In this document: positions 41,917-45,960 of the stretch, piece after piece | Position numbering within the stretch: the stretch's first letter is position 1 | Layout: each line of letters starts with the position of its first letter | DNA from: Acidobacteriota bacterium | GTDB lineage: Bacteria; Acidobacteriota; Holophagae; Acanthopleuribacterales; Acanthopleuribacteraceae | Assembly (NCBI GenBank): GCA_030066195.1 | Contig: JASJCB010000064.1 | Location: 1 to 45,960, forward strand | Direction of reading: 5' to 3' | DNA length: 45,960 nucleotides | The notes under the pieces: generated by a model | Told to the model about the DNA's origin: nothing | Seen by the model: only the letters and a program-made list of their open reading frames with translations | Databases searched by the model: none | Made by a program: the position numbers and the translations under genes

Positions 41917-43563
41917 CTACTTGTTCCCCTTCGCTTTCTTATCCACCCCGGCCGGTCTGTGCAGTTGGGCATACTGAATCAGTTCGCTGGTATAGTTGGG
42001 TCGTAAGCCCACCTCGCCCTTGTAGACGCGCAACAGTTCGCCGGCCTTACCGAACAGGTCCATGGCCGCCTGGATTTGGGCGTCGTTACGCAGCAAATGG
42101 CGGGTGGCCCACTCCTCGCTTTTTCTGCCGCCGGTGATCAGCAGGAACTGATGGGTCAACCGGTTCTTGATTGCCTCGTTTTCGGTGAACGGCCGATCGT
42201 CCTTCAACCAGCCTTTTGCTTGGACATAAGCCCGGAAATCGGCAACTACCCGCTCATCGGCCCGCCAGTCACGGTCTACCAAACCGTAGCGGTCCTGGTG
42301 ATCGGTAGCGAAGTTGAAAAAGGCCGCGTGCTTGTAAGTCAGGTCCTTGATGATCTCGGGCGCCTTGTTTTCGGCGATATAGACGTCCGGGGTAATGCCG
42401 CGCACCTGATAGACTTTGCGTCCCTTGGTAGTTTCAAAGGTGGGAATACCCGAACGTTCGCCTCCGAAAAAGAAACTTTCGGACGATTCCGGGCTGTAGT
42501 AGGACTCCCAGGAATTGTAGTCGCCCTGAATATTGCGGCCGGAAGGGGTAAAGTAGCGGGAGGTGGTCAGAGCCAGTCCGCTGGTGCCGCCGGAAAGTGG
42601 AAAAACGCTTTGAACCAGACCCTTTCCCCATGAGTTGACGCCTACGATCAAAGCCCGGTCGTGATCCTGCAATGCCCCGGCGACGATTTCCGAGGCGGAG
42701 GCGCTACTGCGGTCGATCATCACGATCAGGGGAATTTGTTCGTGCGGCGACTTGCGTTCAGATGTGTATTCACGATTGGCGCTACGTAGTCGACCCTGGG
42801 TGGATACTACCAGCTTGCGGCCGGGAATGAACAGGCCGGTTACACCGATGGCCTGCGGCAACAGGCCGCCGGGATTACCGCGTAGATCCAAAACCATACG
42901 CTGCATGCCCGATCGTTCCAAAGCCGTGATCGCATCGCTCAGTTCTTGGGCGGCGGTTTCGCCGAAATCCTTCAGAGCCACGTATCCGATGGTTTCGTCC
43001 AGCATGAAACTGGTGCGCACGTTGTTGGTAGGAATCTCCTCGCGGGTCATGGTTACCTTCAGCGGCGCATCCAAGCCCGGGCGAGTCACGGTCACATCGA
43101 GGCTGCTACCCTCCCGGCCCCGCAGCAACCGGACCGCCTCGTTGACATTCATATTACCGGTTTCCACCTCATCGATGCCCACGATCACATCACCGGCGCG
43201 TAATCCGGCACGCGCCGCGGGAGCGCCTTCCAAGGCGGTGACTACCGTCAAGCGGCTGTTCTGATAACCCACGATCACGCCGATGCCGTAGAAGGCGCCG
43301 TGCTGATCTTCCTTCATGGTTTGGTAGCGGGCCTCGTTATAATAGTTCGAATGCGGGTCCAACTGACCCAACATGCCGCTGACGGCGCCTTCGATCATTT
43401 CTTCGCTTCCGATATCGGTGACCGCGTTTTCCTGAACGACCGTTAGGATCTCGGCAAGTGTATCCAATTGCTGGTAAACGTCTTCCGGTTTAGAACGTGG
43501 AGGGAACCAGGCAGAGAGCAACGCCACGGCAACGGTGAGACTGATGATTCTGGCCGCTTTCAT
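41917..43563 (-). CDS. S41 family C-terminal processing protease with PDZ domain
   Basis: 548 aa from ATG 43563 with GGAGGG directly upstream; the frame is open farther but unsupported. A signal peptide (MKAARIISLTVAVALLSAWF) exports it to the periplasm. A PDZ domain (about 95-175, GIGVIVGYQN, AGLRAGDVIVGI) precedes the S41 core: FGETAAQEL, DLRGNPGGLL, nucleophile Ser289 in DRSSASASEIV, general-base Lys314 in SWGKGLVQS. These CtpA-type proteases trim or degrade periplasmic proteins from the C-terminus. The C-terminal 180 residues form an added helical domain, longer than in minimal CtpA. It is convergent with the CheZ-like gene. Confidence 0.95.
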   Translation of the reverse strand: MKAARIISLTVAVALLSAWFPPRSKPEDVYQQLDTLAEILTVVQENAVTDIGSEEMIEGAVSGMLGQLDPHSNYYNEARYQTMKEDQHGAFYGIGVIVGYQNSRLTVVTALEGAPAARAGLRAGDVIVGIDEVETGNMNVNEAVRLLRGREGSSLDVTVTRPGLDAPLKVTMTREEIPTNNVRTSFMLDETIGYVALKDFGETAAQELSDAITALERSGMQRMVLDLRGNPGGLLPQAIGVTGLFIPGRKLVVSTQGRLRSANREYTSERKSPHEQIPLIVMIDRSSASASEIVAGALQDHDRALIVGVNSWGKGLVQSVFPLSGGTSGLALTTSRYFTPSGRNIQGDYNSWESYYSPESSESFFFGGERSGIPTFETTKGRKVYQVRGITPDVYIAENKAPEIIKDLTYKHAAFFNFATDHQDRYGLVDRDWRADERVVADFRAYVQAKGWLKDDRPFTENEAIKNRLTHQFLLITGGRKSEEWATRHLLRNDAQIQAAMDLFGKAGELLRVYKGEVGLRPNYTSELIQYAQLHRPAGVDKKAKGNK

Positions 43564-43730
43564 ATGCCCTCCTCGGGATATCGGCCCTTTTATTCTACTC
43601 AATTCCGGCCCGTTCAAAAACCACAAATCACTTCCGACCCGGCCGCTTACGCCCCCGATCGTCGATCGGACTGGTCATCCGCGCCTCTTTTGGGTATGAT
43701 GATCCGCCGTACGGCATTGAAGGGGGCGCC

Positions 43731-44369
43731 ATGACACAACAACAGCAACCATTAACCGACGAGCAACGCATCAAGCGCGCCAAACGCGGCTGTTTCATAG
43801 CGCTCATGCCCCTCTGGGTCGTTCTTTCCCTGGCCTTGATCCTCGGCGGTTTCTTCCTGGCGGGTAAGGTGGAGCGCGATGCCGCGGTGATAGAAGCCCA
43901 TGTCAGCGACATTCTGGACATGAACTTGCCCGAGGGCTTCTACGCCTTCAGCAAAAACAGTTTTATGGGAACCGAGGCCATCTCCTTCTACCACAAGGAT
44001 CACCTTCGCGAGGACGGTCGCACTACCAGCCTCATCTCCATTCAACGAGAACGCTCCTGGGGAGACCTCAGTGTGGAGGCTCTTACCCAAAAGGTTCTGC
44101 CCGTGTTGCAATCCAGGCTGGCGCGCCGCGAGTTCGAGGTTGAAGAGAAGGTAACGGAAAAGGTCAAGGTCGACGGGGAAACCCTCACCATCTACCGTTT
44201 TTCCGGCCGTCAGCTGATGGACGAGGAAGTCCTGAAGGCCACCACCTGCTTCCGCTTCGTGATGGGACCGCGAGGCCCCGTTCAGCTCCAGACCATGGGT
44301 CTGAACACCACCTTCCCCGCCGAGGACCAGGTGAAACTTCTGGCCGGCATCAAACCCAAAAAGCCTTAA
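43731..44369 (+). CDS. Membrane-anchored protein of unknown function, 212 aa
   Basis: ATG 43731 follows AAGGGGG at four bases. A short basic cytoplasmic end is followed by one membrane helix (about 24-45, LMPLWVVLSLALILGGFFLAG). The rest is a soluble, probably periplasmic alpha/beta domain (MNLPEGFYAFSKNSFMGTEA, TTCFRFVMGPRGPVQL). I do not recognise the family. It is divergent from the protease gene. It shares its strand with the methyltransferase but with a 116-base gap. Confidence 0.8.
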   Translation: MTQQQQPLTDEQRIKRAKRGCFIALMPLWVVLSLALILGGFFLAGKVERDAAVIEAHVSDILDMNLPEGFYAFSKNSFMGTEAISFYHKDHLREDGRTTSLISIQRERSWGDLSVEALTQKVLPVLQSRLARREFEVEEKVTEKVKVDGETLTIYRFSGRQLMDEEVLKATTCFRFVMGPRGPVQLQTMGLNTTFPAEDQVKLLAGIKPKKP

Positions 44370-44485
44370 GCCTTGCTTACAGCAAAAACATAATTCCATT
44401 GCCCTGACGCTTGGAAACGTGGATAGAATAGGGAGGAGGCGTGCGCCGTGGAACATTGCCGCCTGATTCCTGCCGGAGCAAATTT

Positions 44486-45082
44486 ATGAAACCTCATTCC
44501 CCGGCATGTGAGCGCAACAGGGAACCCATTCTCGCCGTTTTGCGTCGCTTGCTGCAACCGGCCCGAAACGTTCTGGAAATCGGCAGCGGTACCGGACAAC
44601 ACGCCGTTTATTTTGCCGCCGACTTGCCTCACCTCACCTGGCATCCCAGCGATCTGCCGGTTCATCACGCCGGTATCCGGGCTTGGATTGACGACGGAGG
44701 ACCGGCCAATGTCAAACAGCCCATCAGCTTGGACGTGGACCAGGAAGACTGGCCCCAAGGCCCCTTCGACGCCGTGTTCACCGCCAACACCCTGCATATC
44801 GTCTCCTGGCCGCGCGTCCAACGTCTTATTCGCGGCGCCGCATCGATCCTGCCGCCGGGCGGATCGCTCTGCGTGTACGGACCGTTCAACTATAACGGCC
44901 GCTTCACCAGTCAAAGCAATGCCGATTTCAATCAGTGGCTGCTGTACCGCGACCCCGACAGCGGTATTCGCGACATCGAGAAGGTAACCCGGGTTGCCGC
45001 CGAGGCCGGTTTGGCCTTGGTGGAGGATAACCCCATGCCCGCCAATAACCGCCTGCTTCACCTGCAAAAAGAAGGATCTTGA
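44486..45082 (+). CDS. DUF938-type SAM-dependent methyltransferase
   Basis: 198 aa from ATG 44486 with GGAG seven bases upstream. Class I methyltransferase fold: N-terminal SPACERNREPILAVLRR, the SAM-binding motif VLEIGSGTGQHAVYFA, W-x-PSDLPV, DVDQEDWP and the post-I block FDAVFTANTLHIVSW; later GSLCVYGPFNYNG. This pattern is typical of DUF938, whose substrate is not generally known. It is followed within 14 bases by the FemAB-like gene, with which it is probably co-transcribed. Confidence 0.9.
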   Translation: MKPHSPACERNREPILAVLRRLLQPARNVLEIGSGTGQHAVYFAADLPHLTWHPSDLPVHHAGIRAWIDDGGPANVKQPISLDVDQEDWPQGPFDAVFTANTLHIVSWPRVQRLIRGAASILPPGGSLCVYGPFNYNGRFTSQSNADFNQWLLYRDPDSGIRDIEKVTRVAAEAGLALVEDNPMPANNRLLHLQKEGS

Positions 45083-45096
45083 AGGAGAGACGTCAT

Positions 45097-45960
45097 TTGA
45101 GTACTGTCGCATCCTTTCGCTGGCACACCGCCCTCGATGAACTACCCAAGGACGCCTGGAACGCACTCGCCGAACCCTTGGAATCCCCTTTTCTGGAGTG
45201 GGACTGGCTGGTCAACCTGGAGCGTAGCGACTGTCTTAATCCCGAGCAGGGCTGGCAACCCTGTCACCTGGCTTTGTCCACGGAGGACGGTCAGTTGCTG
45301 GCCGCCGCGCCGCTTTATGTCAAGGGTCATAGCTGGGGCGAGTTCGTCTTCGACCAGCAATGGGCCGAGGTCTCGCACCGTATCGGCATCCCCTACTACC
45401 CCAAACTGGTGGGCATGAGTCCGTTTACGCCCGCGATCGGCTACCGCTTCCTGGTGCGTCCCGAATTGAATGAAAGAGAAACCTGCGCCGCCATGATGAA
45501 AGCGATCGACGCCTTTTGTAAAGAGAACCAGATCGCCGGCTGTCATTTCCTGCACACCGATTCCGAATGGTGCAAGACCATGGAAACACTGGGTATGAAG
45601 CCCTGGCTGCACCACAGCCTGATCTGGAAGAACAACGGCTTTCAGGAGTTCGAGGACTATGTTGCGATGTTCAAGAGCAAACAGCGCAACAATATACGCC
45701 GCGAACGACGCAAGGCGGCCGAACACCTCATCTTCAAGGCCGTCCCCGGTGAAGAGGCCCCTGATCGTCTGTTCGGCCTGATGTACGATTTCTACGAACG
45801 TACCTGCCGCAAATTCTATAACTGGAGCCATTACCTGAACCGCGAGTTCTTTGCGGGATTGGCGCGTAAAATGCCGCACCGCACCTTGATGATCGCCGCC
45901 TATGAGAGAGACGGCGGTTCCGACCCGGTGGCCATATCCTTCCAGGTGCGCAAGGGCGGG
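45097..45960 (+). CDS. FemAB-like / DUF482 acyltransferase, cut by the window edge
   Basis: The open frame starts at TTG 45097 with AAGGAGA eight bases upstream and runs off the right edge (288 codons visible). Start of the protein: MSTVASFRWHTALDELPKDA. Family features of the DUF482 (FemAB-like, GNAT-fold) group: ESPFLEWDWLVNLERS, GWQPCHLAL, HSWGEFVFDQQWA, YYPKLVGMSPFTPAIG, KSKQRNNIRRERR, and a final SFQVRKGG where the family continues with an aromatic block. Members are annotated as peptidoglycan-biosynthesis or lipid N-acyltransferase-like, with weak experimental support. The end lies outside the window. Confidence 0.88.
   Translation, partial: MSTVASFRWHTALDELPKDAWNALAEPLESPFLEWDWLVNLERSDCLNPEQGWQPCHLALSTEDGQLLAAAPLYVKGHSWGEFVFDQQWAEVSHRIGIPYYPKLVGMSPFTPAIGYRFLVRPELNERETCAAMMKAIDAFCKENQIAGCHFLHTDSEWCKTMETLGMKPWLHHSLIWKNNGFQEFEDYVAMFKSKQRNNIRRERRKAAEHLIFKAVPGEEAPDRLFGLMYDFYERTCRKFYNWSHYLNREFFAGLARKMPHRTLMIAAYERDGGSDPVAISFQVRKGG

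Overview
The window looks like chromosomal DNA of a GC-rich, Gram-negative heterotroph. It encodes a TonB-dependent receptor, an outer-membrane barrel and many Sec signal peptides. Three giant beta-propeller sensor kinases, a Ser/Thr kinase with TPRs, and several kinase modules with an HNVGN motif suggest Acidobacteriota (Holophagae / Acanthopleuribacter-like). That placement is inferred from gene style; no rRNA or other phylogenetic marker settles it. Housekeeping anchors are pyrH-frr, coaE, one tRNA-Lys and two tRNA-Glu genes. There is no CRISPR array, intact insertion sequence or prophage.

Left part (1-18.2 kb): an unknown 178-aa protein with a good promoter is followed by two adjacent hybrid sensor kinases. 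Each has 14 propeller blades, a Y_Y_Y domain, one membrane helix, HisKA-HATPase, a receiver, and then a second histidine-kinase module. Next come a TonB receptor with a small secreted protein downstream (minus strand) and a third propeller kinase. The layout recalls the hybrid sensors beside SusC-like receptors in Bacteroidetes, but no DNA-binding output is present.

Middle part (18.6-29.8 kb): a secreted animal-type haem peroxidase, a 143-aa stand-alone CULT protein (the thalidomide-binding domain of cereblon, pocket and zinc ligands intact), a PknB-type kinase with TPRs, a cytochrome P450, a small unknown helical protein, a secreted Cys-rich miniprotein, an AAA ATPase fused to a PD-(D/E)XK nuclease-like domain, and a conserved protein of unknown function.

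Right part (29.9-46 kb): frr and pyrH; coaE; a ParD-type antitoxin remnant; a receiver-GGDEF diguanylate cyclase; the tRNA cluster with promoter and two terminators; a LysE-type exporter; a three-gene minus-strand set (TPR protein, zinc-ribbon membrane protein, patatin lipase); a receiver protein with a long acidic tail followed by an outer-membrane barrel and a CheZ-like phosphatase; an S41 protease; a membrane-anchored unknown; a DUF938 methyltransferase; and a FemAB-like/DUF482 acyltransferase cut by the window end.

Signal transduction dominates: three propeller kinases, two other receiver proteins, a Ser/Thr kinase, a cyclic-di-GMP enzyme and a CheZ-like phosphatase. The clearest unusual item is the bacterial cereblon-like protein. 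The most system-like feature is the set of propeller kinases around the TonB receptor, two of them carrying two kinase modules in one chain.
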